64,000 bases of DNA. Source: Candidatus Poribacteria bacterium. GTDB taxonomy: Bacteria; Poribacteria; WGA-4E; WGA-3G. Positions 34,101 to 41,047 of the stretch are shown piece by piece (position 1 is the first letter of the stretch; every line of letters begins with the position of its first letter). Under the pieces are notes generated by a model. The model ran no database searches and was not told where the DNA came from. It saw only the letters and a program-made list of their open reading frames with translations. The translations under genes were made by a program, and so were the position numbers. Location: positions 336,898 to 400,897 of the forward strand of contig JAPOZO010000063.1 of the NCBI GenBank assembly GCA_026706025.1. The letters are read 5' to 3'.

Positions 34101-35325
34101 GATCATTGCGACCTATCCGAACCTCTATGTGACACAGTGGGATGGCACTGCCTTGAAGGCATTGTGGCACAGGAGAATAGAGAAAACACCGATGCTCTTC
34201 ACTGCTGAACTCAATCAAAATGGATTTGACGAATTTTATGGTAACCTTGAGGACGGAATTTACCGTTTTGAGTCCGTTTTCGCAACAGACCCAGACGGTA
34301 TTGATAGACTCACACCTTGGAATATTGAGGCGAAACCGTTGACAGAGAAGGCAGTACAGGTTACATGGAACGCTCAGCAGGACGACGAAACGACTGAAGA
34401 ACAGCCAAGGTTGACACGATCTTTTACCGTCTATCGGGCGCAAGGCGAAAAGGAAGAGGCACCGACGGATGATATGTTTGAGAAAATTAGGGAGAACCTA
34501 ACTGTCACAAGGTTCTTGGATAGGCATGTGGCGAAAGATAATACCTACTGGTATGCTATCACTGTAAAGGATACCAACGCAACCGAAACCCCTCGCACCG
34601 AACCTGTTGCTGCCACACCCAGGGAACCACCCCAATTAATTCGTGCTGCCTATCACCGACCCGGAGGAGAAACGCTGGCAACACAACTTGAGTTTCAGTC
34701 TGACATATCTAACGAGATTTCTAAACGCGGAAATTTCTGGGTTATTGTTACATTTGACCGACGCATGAACCTCGGCATTGCCGACGAGAGTCGGTATGTC
34801 CTGCGGAAGGTGAAACGGATTGACGGTGTGAATCCTGTATCTGCTATCCGCGACCGGATGGGAACACGCGCACTTTTAGCATTCGATGCAGAGCGTCTCC
34901 TTGAACACTTCGGGCAGTCCCTTACCGCTACAGCAGACCGGTATGAAATTTCTGTTTCCAATGTCGCTGATATTGACGAAAACGCTATTCGCGGTGCTAC
35001 GCGACCCCTTGAAATGCCGAGCAGTATTGCCGAAACAGCCGTGTCCGATTTGATGCAAGTACGCGTCTATCCGAATCCAGTGCGACCCAACGTTGCTGAT
35101 AAAGGCGTGATTACTTTTGACAGGATACCTATTGGCACACGCATCCAACTCTTTACAGCAAAAGGCGAATTGCTCGAAATATTAGACGTAACCGAGCAGG
35201 ATCACAACCGAAAAAAATGGTGGCTTACAAGTAATAACACCGCAGACGTCTCCACCGGCATCTATATTTATGTGCTTGAATTTGGTGAGGAAAAAAAAGT
35301 GGGAAAAATTGCTGTTATTAAATAG
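31180..35325 (+). CDS. Large secreted subtilisin-like serine protease with FG-GAP repeats and C-terminal sorting-type domain
   Basis: The 1381-residue S8 protease has a signal peptide, a fervidolysin-type propeptide (about 35-130) and a complete triad: Asp172 in IAIIDSGIDY, His239 in GHGTHVAGIAG and Ser396 in GTSMASPHVAG. A long middle region carries FG-GAP/VCBS-like repeats (TDFDRDGQPEI, DDTDGDGLLEI, DDFDGDGRTEL; about 675-1030), likely Ca-binding. A fibronectin-III-like segment (about 1050-1140) follows. The C-terminus starts with VRVYPNPVRPN and ends STGIYIYVLEFGEEKKVGKIAVIK, resembling type IX secretion/FlgD-like tails. It is probably exported and possibly anchored at the surface. Confidence 0.92.
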   Translation: MKCSNILPVGILLLIVICAEFSLIKAENSPLADIHSHITPGELLIRLTPGAAADVEQLHANAPISILHAKHNVESLHPLFPYLARPSLNPNLKRIYLLRFSPDASLEALKAAYQQNPLVEAVEYNYLRPTLADPAIPNDPKYPEQWSLPLMKLPQAWAVEKGDRSVVIAIIDSGIDYKHDDLAPKAWINPDEIPENGLDDDGNGYIDDVYGWDFTDAPNLQAEGDYLEGDNEPIDESGHGTHVAGIAGAMPNNGIGIAGVAWECPLMAIRAGLSLGGSSRMQDDDSASAIVYAADNGASVINMSWGSERRSFVIQDAIDYAYAHGAVLVAAAGNSQKPAAIFPAAYRKVIAVASTEQNQQRFYQSNFGASIDIGAPGNVILSTQINNQYRLLTGTSMASPHVAGVAALLFAKRPALTHEEVRHILINTADPVHQEDSDELDERFVGAGTVNAERALFASGALQARILIPETNSGGADSITFVGNTGGYKFQSWQLSYGESTVPTEFTPFTQPAATQKIGETLAVWDTTTVPEGIYTARLTVTATDGHQTHDQVVLSVDRTPPQVISLTATETLYGERSLTIFTWATDDVTQNTLYYRRKGSLAPFAPIDTTDLGVEHSLSLGFETGAYQFFVESENTTQLKTREDNGGAFYAIDVVGGHISPSGFTEKPLDIPPLHIASVTTDFDRDGQPEIVGSPLSSDTLDTELQAAIVAIYERLPSGRYELAHTVENVENLSNLEEFITWAVDDTDGDGLLEILATDDERTFLMESSTPRGYPHQVIWETPFLSGGTIADVDRDGQKEIIGADNNNDRLLVFEYDSLTNTHIEKAALVNETPGSNVFAQRFAIDDFDGDGRTELVAGDGEGELFIYESVSTNNTFRLEWQTQLPLKNITQFTSGDLTGDGSPEFVVGGLLSLPDNPSGPLLWKFFVFTHTPRGYALLTEGEREATLAIAPHRRNANSLAIADLDRDGANNLIIATYPNLYVTQWDGTALKALWHRRIEKTPMLFTAELNQNGFDEFYGNLEDGIYRFESVFATDPDGIDRLTPWNIEAKPLTEKAVQVTWNAQQDDETTEEQPRLTRSFTVYRAQGEKEEAPTDDMFEKIRENLTVTRFLDRHVAKDNTYWYAITVKDTNATETPRTEPVAATPREPPQLIRAAYHRPGGETLATQLEFQSDISNEISKRGNFWVIVTFDRRMNLGIADESRYVLRKVKRIDGVNPVSAIRDRMGTRALLAFDAERLLEHFGQSLTATADRYEISVSNVADIDENAIRGATRPLEMPSSIAETAVSDLMQVRVYPNPVRPNVADKGVITFDRIPIGTRIQLFTAKGELLEILDVTEQDHNRKKWWLTSNNTADVSTGIYIYVLEFGEEKKVGKIAVIK

Positions 35326-35545
35326 TTATCAGTACGATTTTTCTGCGAAAAATCTTTCGGTTATCAGTTATAGGACTTACGCATTTCGTCTTAAAGTCCC
35401 CCTGATAAGGGGGATTTAGGGGGTTTAAAGGGCTAAATTACCGCTTTTTGCGTCCTAAATACCTGATATTCGCTCAATTTGCGTAAGTCCTGAGTTACAA
35501 GAGTCCTCTTAACTGAAAACTGAGTACTGACAACCGACAACTATT
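35326..35545. repeat. Heptad repeat element interrupted by another element
   Basis: The left arm plus hairpin (CGATTTTTCTGCGAAAAATC) lies at 35330-35370. The right arm (CTTAACTGAAAACTGAGTAC to CCGACAACTATT) lies at 35508-35545. They are separated by an inverted-repeat element listed next. The right arm ends 3 bases before the kinase ATG. Confidence 0.75.
35372..35491. mobile_element. MITE-like element with 11-bp terminal inverted repeats
   Basis: AGGACTTACGC (35372-35382) and GCGTAAGTCCT (35481-35491) are perfect inverted ends of a 120-bp non-coding element. It contains GTCCCCCTGATAAGGGGGAT, another palindrome. It sits within the heptad repeat, consistent with nested insertion. Confidence 0.65.
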
Positions 35546-35547
35546 CA

Positions 35548-36564
35548 ATGAACGACTTTATTCTCATCGCAAACCCAATCTCCGGCAAGGGACATGCTAA
35601 GAATGTTGCTGAGCAGGGCTACGCTGCCCTTACCGAATCCGGACAGCACGGACAACTCGTATTGACTTCGGCATCTGGCGACGCAAAACGTTTCGCACAA
35701 GAAGCCGTTGCTAATGGAACTCGGTACGTAATTGCTTGCGGGGGTGATGGAACGCTCCACGAAGTGGTGAATGGTATCGCGATGGCTCCAGATGTAACCT
35801 TGGGTGTTCTCCCGTGCGGGCGCGGCAACGATTTTGCCGCAGCGGTTGGTATCCCACTGAAGCCTGAAGCGGCGATCGCAACCCTCTTATCTGGCACCCC
35901 TATCCGTGTAGATTTGGGACGTTGCTATCAGAATAGTCCTCAGTTAACAGTTAACAGTCATCAGTTAAAGACGGATTTGTTAAACGAAAATCCGTTACCG
36001 ACAACCGACAACCGACAACCGACAACTATCTCCTCTGATAACCGACAACCGACAACTGACAACTATTTCACCACCATTGCGACTTGTGGTTACGATACGG
36101 AAGTCAGCCGCCGCGCAGCCAAAGGCACACCCCTATTTGCTGGCACTGCCTCCTACGCCTATGCAGCTGTAGAGACGCTGTTCTACTACGATCCGCCGAC
36201 TGTACGTCTTGAAGGCGATTTTGGTACTTATGAGGGACCACTCCTCCTCGCCGCTACCGGCATCACAAGTCGCTACGGTGGCGGGTTTCAGATTGTCCCG
36301 GATGCACGTATTGATGATGGACTTTTCGATGTCTGTATCGTCCGACCCGTTTCCTCTTTGACAGTACTCCGACTCTTAGTAACACTTTTCTGGGGCGGTC
36401 ATGTCGGACACCCCGCCGTATCCATGCACCAGACCCGGACTTTAAAGATTGAAACCGATCCACCCATGCTGTTATATGCTGATGGCGAACCGATGTGCGA
36501 AACACCTGCCACAATTGAGATCATCAAGGGCGGATTAACTGTGATGGCACCGCGTGGCACGTAA
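35548..36564 (+). CDS. Diacylglycerol/lipid kinase family protein with in-frame repeat insertion
   Basis: The 338-residue protein matches the DagK/YegS/BmrU family. NPISGKGHAKNVAEQG is the N-terminal phosphate loop region, GGDGTLHEVVNGIA the nucleotide-binding motif, GVLPCGRGNDFAAAVGI the following loop, and YGGGFQIVPDARIDDGLFDV the C-terminal motif. These enzymes phosphorylate diacylglycerol, ceramide-like or other lipids. About 44 residues (130-173, Pro/Thr/Asn/Gln rich) between VDLGRCY and TTIATCGYDTEVSRRA are encoded by the heptad repeat, where homologues have a short turn. No Shine-Dalgarno is seen: a repeat abuts the ATG. The enzyme may still fold, because the insertion falls at a loop. 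Confidence 0.87.
   Translation: MNDFILIANPISGKGHAKNVAEQGYAALTESGQHGQLVLTSASGDAKRFAQEAVANGTRYVIACGGDGTLHEVVNGIAMAPDVTLGVLPCGRGNDFAAAVGIPLKPEAAIATLLSGTPIRVDLGRCYQNSPQLTVNSHQLKTDLLNENPLPTTDNRQPTTISSDNRQPTTDNYFTTIATCGYDTEVSRRAAKGTPLFAGTASYAYAAVETLFYYDPPTVRLEGDFGTYEGPLLLAATGITSRYGGGFQIVPDARIDDGLFDVCIVRPVSSLTVLRLLVTLFWGGHVGHPAVSMHQTRTLKIETDPPMLLYADGEPMCETPATIEIIKGGLTVMAPRGT
35936..36066. repeat. Heptad repeat inside the lipid kinase gene
   Basis: CAGTTAACAGTTAACAGTCA begins the left arm. The central palindrome is ACGGATTT...AAATCCGT. CCGACAACCGACAACCGACA and a second block ending CTGACAACTATTTC form the right arm. The whole unit is a multiple of three and has no stop in the used frame. Confidence 0.85.
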
Positions 36565-37250
36565 GGGATACATAGGGCAGCGGGTTTCAAACTACCTTAT
36601 TTTTCCTCCTGCGTTTCGTTAACATTCAAATGGTCGATACTGATATTATCTCGGATATCGGTGTGAAAGTCAATCCTTGATTCCGCCTACATCAGGGTCA
36701 TTCAATTTTAACATTTCTCATTTTATTCTGACACCAAAAACCTACAATTGAATAACCCTGACCCAGCCCCTGAGCCATTCAATCCTGAAAAACTATTTTG
36801 TCGGAGCGAAACCTTGGAAACCCGATTGATGTGCCTGTCACCAACTATTTATAAGATACACTACTTTTTTCCATCATTTTTGGATAATTTATGACATTTT
36901 TTTCCTTTTTTGCACGAAAAGGGCTTAAAAAACTGGTCTATGTAAGATAGTGTTAGACGCATGTTTATACGATTTGTGATGGATATATCTCTCACTTGTA
37001 GCATAGACTGTTAGTCTGTGCATACCGATTTCGGCGCGGATGCACCTTTTCTCTCCAAAATTGTGTCTTTAATTATAAAGGGAGTTGATAGTATGACAGC
37101 AATGGTAAGTATCAATCCTTGGACTATAAGCACCCGATGAAATTTTTTTCTAGCAGAATCTGTTAATTTGTGGCTTCACGGAACGATATCCGTTTACACC
37201 AAACTAACGGTTACATTGAACTCACGTTAACTTTCACGAAAGCGGGTATC
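36565..37250. other. Intergenic region upstream of sigma54 activator
   Basis: No convincing gene is seen. It holds an interrupted inverted repeat (CAGGGTCATTCAATT at about 36704 with AATTGAATAACCCTG at about 36748) and a palindrome GCATAGACTGTTAGTCTGTGC (about 37002-37022). A possible 15-codon frame lies at 37093-37140 behind AAAGGGAG and may be a leader peptide or gene remnant. An in-frame GTG start for the activator lies at 37170. Confidence 0.5.
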
Positions 37251-38231
37251 ATGGCATTACAGAACGAATTTGAAACCAACCATTCCTTTGGCGAAATCAT
37301 CGGCAAAAACAAGAAAATGCAGCACCTATTCACCCAGATTCAAACGGCGGCAGCAGGAGCTATTAGCGTCCTGATTCAAGGCGAAACCGGGACCGGGAAA
37401 GAATTGATCGCAAAATCAATACACGATAACAGTCCTCGGAAAGAAGGACCCTTCGTTGCCATCAATTGTGCTGCAATACCAACCGAATTGATTGAAGGTG
37501 AGTTGTTTGGCAATGAACCCGGGGCTTTCACCGGGGCAAACGAGCGTCGAATTGGATACTTTGAACAAGCGGACACTGGTACACTTTTTCTTGATGAAAT
37601 TGGGGATATGCCATTCACTTTGCAAGCGAAGTTGCTGCGTGTCCTACAAGAACGAGAATTTCAGAGACTCGGCGGCACAAGCCCCACCTCCATTGACATC
37701 CGTGTTTTGGCTGCTACGAATCAGGATCTAGAAAATGCTATCAGAGACGGATATTTCCGTGAGGATTTGTACCATCGACTCTCGGCATTCCCTATCGCGG
37801 TTCCGTCTCTGAGAGATCGGCGCGAAGATATTCCAATCTTGGCAGATCACTTCCTGAAAAAATATGCTGCAGCCGCCGAAAAACCCATTCGCGACATTTC
37901 TACTGATGCCTTACAAATGTTAATGCAGCATGACTTCCCCGGTAACGTGCGCGAGCTGGAAAACGCCGTTGAGAGGGCAGTTTTATATGAGACAACGGAC
38001 CGACTGCAACCCCAAAGCCTCCTTTTACATCAGACGCGAGGCGGTTCACAACTCGCTACAAGTGACCCGATGGATGCCACCGATATTCTTACGCTTAAGG
38101 AAGTTGAACGGAGAGCCATTATCAAAGCACTCAAAACGACGGGCGGTAATATCTCCGCTGCGGCACAAACATTGGGGATTGATAGATCCACGCTTTATCA
38201 GAAAATGGAGAAACATAACCTGCGACCGTAA
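37251..38231 (+). CDS. Sigma54-dependent transcriptional activator lacking a receiver domain
   Basis: The 326-residue bacterial enhancer-binding protein consists of an AAA+ domain and a Fis-type helix-turn-helix only. Visible motifs are Walker A GETGTGKE (44-51), the sigma54-contact loop GAFTGA (91-96), Walker B TLFLDEIGDM, the arginine-finger region REDLYHRLSAFPI, and the HTH NISAAAQTLGIDRSTLYQKM near the C-terminus. No regulatory domain precedes it, so it may be constitutively competent, controlled by expression or by a partner protein. The ATG at 37251 is preferred; a GTG at 37170 would add 27 residues. Three palindromes start 5 bases after its stop and a sigma54 promoter follows. Confidence 0.93.
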   Translation: MALQNEFETNHSFGEIIGKNKKMQHLFTQIQTAAAGAISVLIQGETGTGKELIAKSIHDNSPRKEGPFVAINCAAIPTELIEGELFGNEPGAFTGANERRIGYFEQADTGTLFLDEIGDMPFTLQAKLLRVLQEREFQRLGGTSPTSIDIRVLAATNQDLENAIRDGYFREDLYHRLSAFPIAVPSLRDRREDIPILADHFLKKYAAAAEKPIRDISTDALQMLMQHDFPGNVRELENAVERAVLYETTDRLQPQSLLLHQTRGGSQLATSDPMDATDILTLKEVERRAIIKALKTTGGNISAAAQTLGIDRSTLYQKMEKHNLRP

Positions 38232-38235
38232 AATG

Positions 38236-38343
38236 TGTTGTAATATACGACACTGTTGTATTTTACGACACAATACGCTTGAACCTGCTATATCAAAGGC
38301 TCCGAAATCCATACTGCTTCTAAATGTGTTGTATTTTACGACA
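38236..38343 (+). promoter_or_regulatory. Three 17-bp activator-binding-type palindromes (upstream activating sequences)
   Basis: TGTTGTAATATACGACA lies at 38236-38252. TGTTGTATTTTACGACA lies at 38254-38270 and again, identical, at 38327-38343. Each is a near-perfect dyad (TGTYGTA/TACGACA). The first two centres are 18 bp apart; the third is 73 bp further, about seven helical turns. Their place between the activator gene and the sigma54 promoter marks them as probable enhancer sites for that activator. Confidence 0.8.
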
Positions 38344-38455
38344 CTTGACGAAAAACAACTTTAAGCGATCCGATTACACCGCGTACAGCCCGTATCCCGC
38401 GTACCGCCTTGACAAACGAAGTTATAACAGGGCTGGATATCACGATTTCACCAAT

Positions 38456-38470
38456 TGGCACGATTCTTGC
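38456..38470 (+). promoter_or_regulatory. Sigma54 (-24/-12) promoter
   Basis: TTGGCACGATTCTTGC contains the -24 GG (38457-38458) and -12 GC (38469-38470) with the required 10-base spacing, and it fits the TTGGCACGN4TTGC consensus without mismatch. Transcription would start near 38482, about 195 bases before the next gene. A TATAAT at 38615-38620 might give an additional sigma70 start. Confidence 0.85.
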
Positions 38471-38676
38471 TCAACTTATTAAGTTATTGAAGTGTAAGCC
38501 AAATCCGTTGATGTTAGTTGCGTCTTACAAAAGGTATTGAGGGATTTTGGCGTTGTATCGCGGACTGCTGCAACAAGCGTGGTTTTTGCGATACTATTTT
38601 CTGAATTGTTTGTGTATAATTTTAAGAGACGTGCTATGCTGTTTCATGTCTTTTTTACATAAAGGAGAGTTTTAGA

Positions 38677-39096
38677 ATGGTTAGAAATTTTTTCTCAACG
38701 CCGAATGTCATAGGTCGGCTCATGTTTATCCTACTCTTTGTCGGTGGCGTAGTTTACGCGGGAGCGTTTGATGGGTTTGTCGTAGAAACCGAAGCCTCCA
38801 GCTGCTGTTGCGGCGGAATGGATGCCGAATCTACCGACGGTTGTTGCGGCGAAACGGATACTCAACGGATACTCTCTAATTATAGTGAGTCTAACTGTTC
38901 TGGTTGTATTGATGGTGATGGTGATATAGAATCTACAAGTTGCAGCGTGTGTGACAACTACAAGGACTGTGGTATTTCAGACCAATCCGGCTGTCCTAGC
39001 GGTAGTAATTGTGATGGGTCGGATTCATGCTATTGCTCCGACTGGATCTGCGGCGCGGATGACCAGTGTGGCGGGGATTGTGCCAGTGGTAGCTAA
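38677..39096 (+). CDS. Secreted cysteine-rich protein
   Basis: The 139-residue protein has an N-terminal hydrophobic segment (VIGRLMFILLFVGGVVYAGA) acting as signal peptide or anchor, then an acidic Ser/Gly/Asp-rich body with 17 cysteines in clusters such as SSCCCGG, DGCCGE, CSGC, CSVC and CYC. There is no Lys or Arg rich tail. The Cys pattern could form disulfides or bind metal. AAAGGAGAG precedes the ATG. It is the first gene after the sigma54 promoter and probably the main product of the regulated locus; the WD40 gene starts 8 bases after its stop. I do not recognise the family. Confidence 0.8.
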   Translation: MVRNFFSTPNVIGRLMFILLFVGGVVYAGAFDGFVVETEASSCCCGGMDAESTDGCCGETDTQRILSNYSESNCSGCIDGDGDIESTSCSVCDNYKDCGISDQSGCPSGSNCDGSDSCYCSDWICGADDQCGGDCASGS

Positions 39097-39103
39097 GTTT
39101 CCA

Positions 39104-41047
39104 ATGTGGATGTTACCTCAAAGTGCAATCACTCGCATAGGACAAGGGGGAATCGTGCAGGATCCTGCATATTCTCATGATGGGAAACACCTTGTATTCG
39201 CGAGCAAAATAGGGATATGGTGGTATGATATATCCACTATGATGCCTACTGCCTTATGGGACACAGATCGAGGGTTTACCTCTGCTGTCGCATTTTCCCC
39301 AGATGGCCGGTGGCTTGCCACCGGCGACGGGGATGGTCTCGTCAAGATGTGGGATGTGCAGCGCGGTGTCTGCATTGCCCAAATGGAACGCGATGAATCG
39401 GAAAAACCCGATCACATGGTTTCTCGCCTCGTTTTTTCACCTGATAGCCAGCTGCTTGCTGTTTCTAGTTTGCGTGACTATATCTTATATGTTTGGAACA
39501 CTGAAACAGGGGAACGGATTGCAAAATTTCACGACAATACCAATTACAAATGGTTTCCTTTTCTACTACGCCCTATTGCCTTCTCCTCGGAAGGCAATTT
39601 GATCGCTTGTACAATGCCTAATGATAGTTTATTACATGCAGATCGCCGCGGTACAATCCGGCCTCCCGAACATTCTTGCAACTCTATTTCTGTATGGGAT
39701 ATAAAAACAGGCGAGCAACTCACTTGTCTTACGGAACATCCTAATTTCGTTTACAGTGTTGTCTTTTCACCTTGCGGGAAGTTCCTTGCATCCGGAGGAC
39801 GAGATGGCGCAGTTCGGGTTTGGTCGGTTGCTAATTGGGAGTTGCTCCACACTTTTCAGAATTATGGAACAGAACGGAAAAAGGTATTCTATTCACCAGA
39901 GAGTGTGCTGTACGCTTTAGAGATGTCTGATGAAGCTTGGAGCGTGTGGGACGTAACGAGCGGTGAAAGGACCGACCACTTCCTTGAAGAGCATATTTCT
40001 GTCCATAATACCCACGCTCCAAAGGGCACCCCATTCGTTTCAGCTTCTACCACCCGCCGTGAATTTAGGAAATGGACGGTAGGGGATTCCCAACCACACC
40101 TATTCTCTCATTTACATACTGGGGTTCCTTTTTCGCTTGTTTTTGCGCCAGATGGAAAGACCCTCGTAGGTGGGTATTGGAGTGACAGCGAAAAGGTAAT
40201 ATTATGGGATATTACAGACCCTTCCGCCATATTATCCACTTTCAATTTTCCTGGAAGAGGATACACTGTCTCTGTGTCACCACAAGGGGAAATCTACGCA
40301 ACCGGACGTGACGGTCCAACTGCCAAGGTGTGGCACATTGGGAACAACGAGACACTGGTTAACTCTTTCAGACTTCCTAAAAAAAACACTGCCGATGAAC
40401 AAGAACCGCTGGTAGTATCAACCGTAGCATTCGCATGCAAAAGCAATTTGTTGGCATGCGGCGATAACGAAGGCACATTATATATCTGGGATGTACAACT
40501 GCAGAACGCACAGCAAAATCTCAACGCGCATTCGGACTGGATCAAATTTATAGCATTTAGCCCCGATGAAAGGAAAATTGTGAGTATGACCCAAGACAGG
40601 TCTATTTCCATGTTGTGGGATGTTGAAAGCGGTGAACCCATTGAAACATTGCCAGGAAGAAATCGTGCGTTTGCGTTTTCACCTTGTAGTACTCTAATTG
40701 CTCTCGCTCAACCGAAGAAGATCCTTTTGTGGGATATCAGTCATCGTAGAACAGTCAAGTGCCTCTTCCTGCCGGAAGACAGCCGGTGGTCATTTGCGTT
40801 GGCTTTTTCACCATGTGGTCGTTATTTAGTTTCGGGTGCGTGGTGGTTACGCGGCAAGGGTATTAAGAAGTGTCCAGTACGGTTGTGGAATGTTGAAAGT
40901 GGTGAAAACATCGCTACCTTCCGAGGGCACTGCAGTGATGTCCAATGCTTGGCTTTTTCACCGGATGGTGCCCTCTTAGCAAGTGGTAGTTTTGATGGCA
41001 CTATCCTCTTATGGGACATGAAGCCATATCTACACTATGAAACATGA
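39104..41047 (+). CDS. WD40-repeat protein
   Basis: The 647-residue protein consists almost entirely of WD40 repeats, recognisable by VAFSPDGRWLATGDGDGLVKMWDVQ, VVFSPCGKFLASGGRDGAVRVW, IAFSPDERKIVSM and the last blade LAFSPDGALLASGSFDGTILLWD. About twelve to fourteen repeats suggest two stacked propellers. The ATG at 39104 is preferred because upstream in-frame sequence overlaps the Cys-rich gene; no signal peptide is then visible, so the location is uncertain. Its end overlaps the permease gene by 11 bases, indicating coupling. It is probably a scaffold. Confidence 0.87.
   Translation: MWMLPQSAITRIGQGGIVQDPAYSHDGKHLVFASKIGIWWYDISTMMPTALWDTDRGFTSAVAFSPDGRWLATGDGDGLVKMWDVQRGVCIAQMERDESEKPDHMVSRLVFSPDSQLLAVSSLRDYILYVWNTETGERIAKFHDNTNYKWFPFLLRPIAFSSEGNLIACTMPNDSLLHADRRGTIRPPEHSCNSISVWDIKTGEQLTCLTEHPNFVYSVVFSPCGKFLASGGRDGAVRVWSVANWELLHTFQNYGTERKKVFYSPESVLYALEMSDEAWSVWDVTSGERTDHFLEEHISVHNTHAPKGTPFVSASTTRREFRKWTVGDSQPHLFSHLHTGVPFSLVFAPDGKTLVGGYWSDSEKVILWDITDPSAILSTFNFPGRGYTVSVSPQGEIYATGRDGPTAKVWHIGNNETLVNSFRLPKKNTADEQEPLVVSTVAFACKSNLLACGDNEGTLYIWDVQLQNAQQNLNAHSDWIKFIAFSPDERKIVSMTQDRSISMLWDVESGEPIETLPGRNRAFAFSPCSTLIALAQPKKILLWDISHRRTVKCLFLPEDSRWSFALAFSPCGRYLVSGAWWLRGKGIKKCPVRLWNVESGENIATFRGHCSDVQCLAFSPDGALLASGSFDGTILLWDMKPYLHYET

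Noticed and set aside
35372..35491. Complete insertion sequence
   Set aside because: The element is only 120 bp and has no transposase frame.
38951..39103. Upstream in-frame extension of the WD40 protein overlapping the Cys-rich gene
   Set aside because: The overlap reads the Cys-rich gene in another frame and adds no domain; the ATG at 39104 fits the operon spacing.
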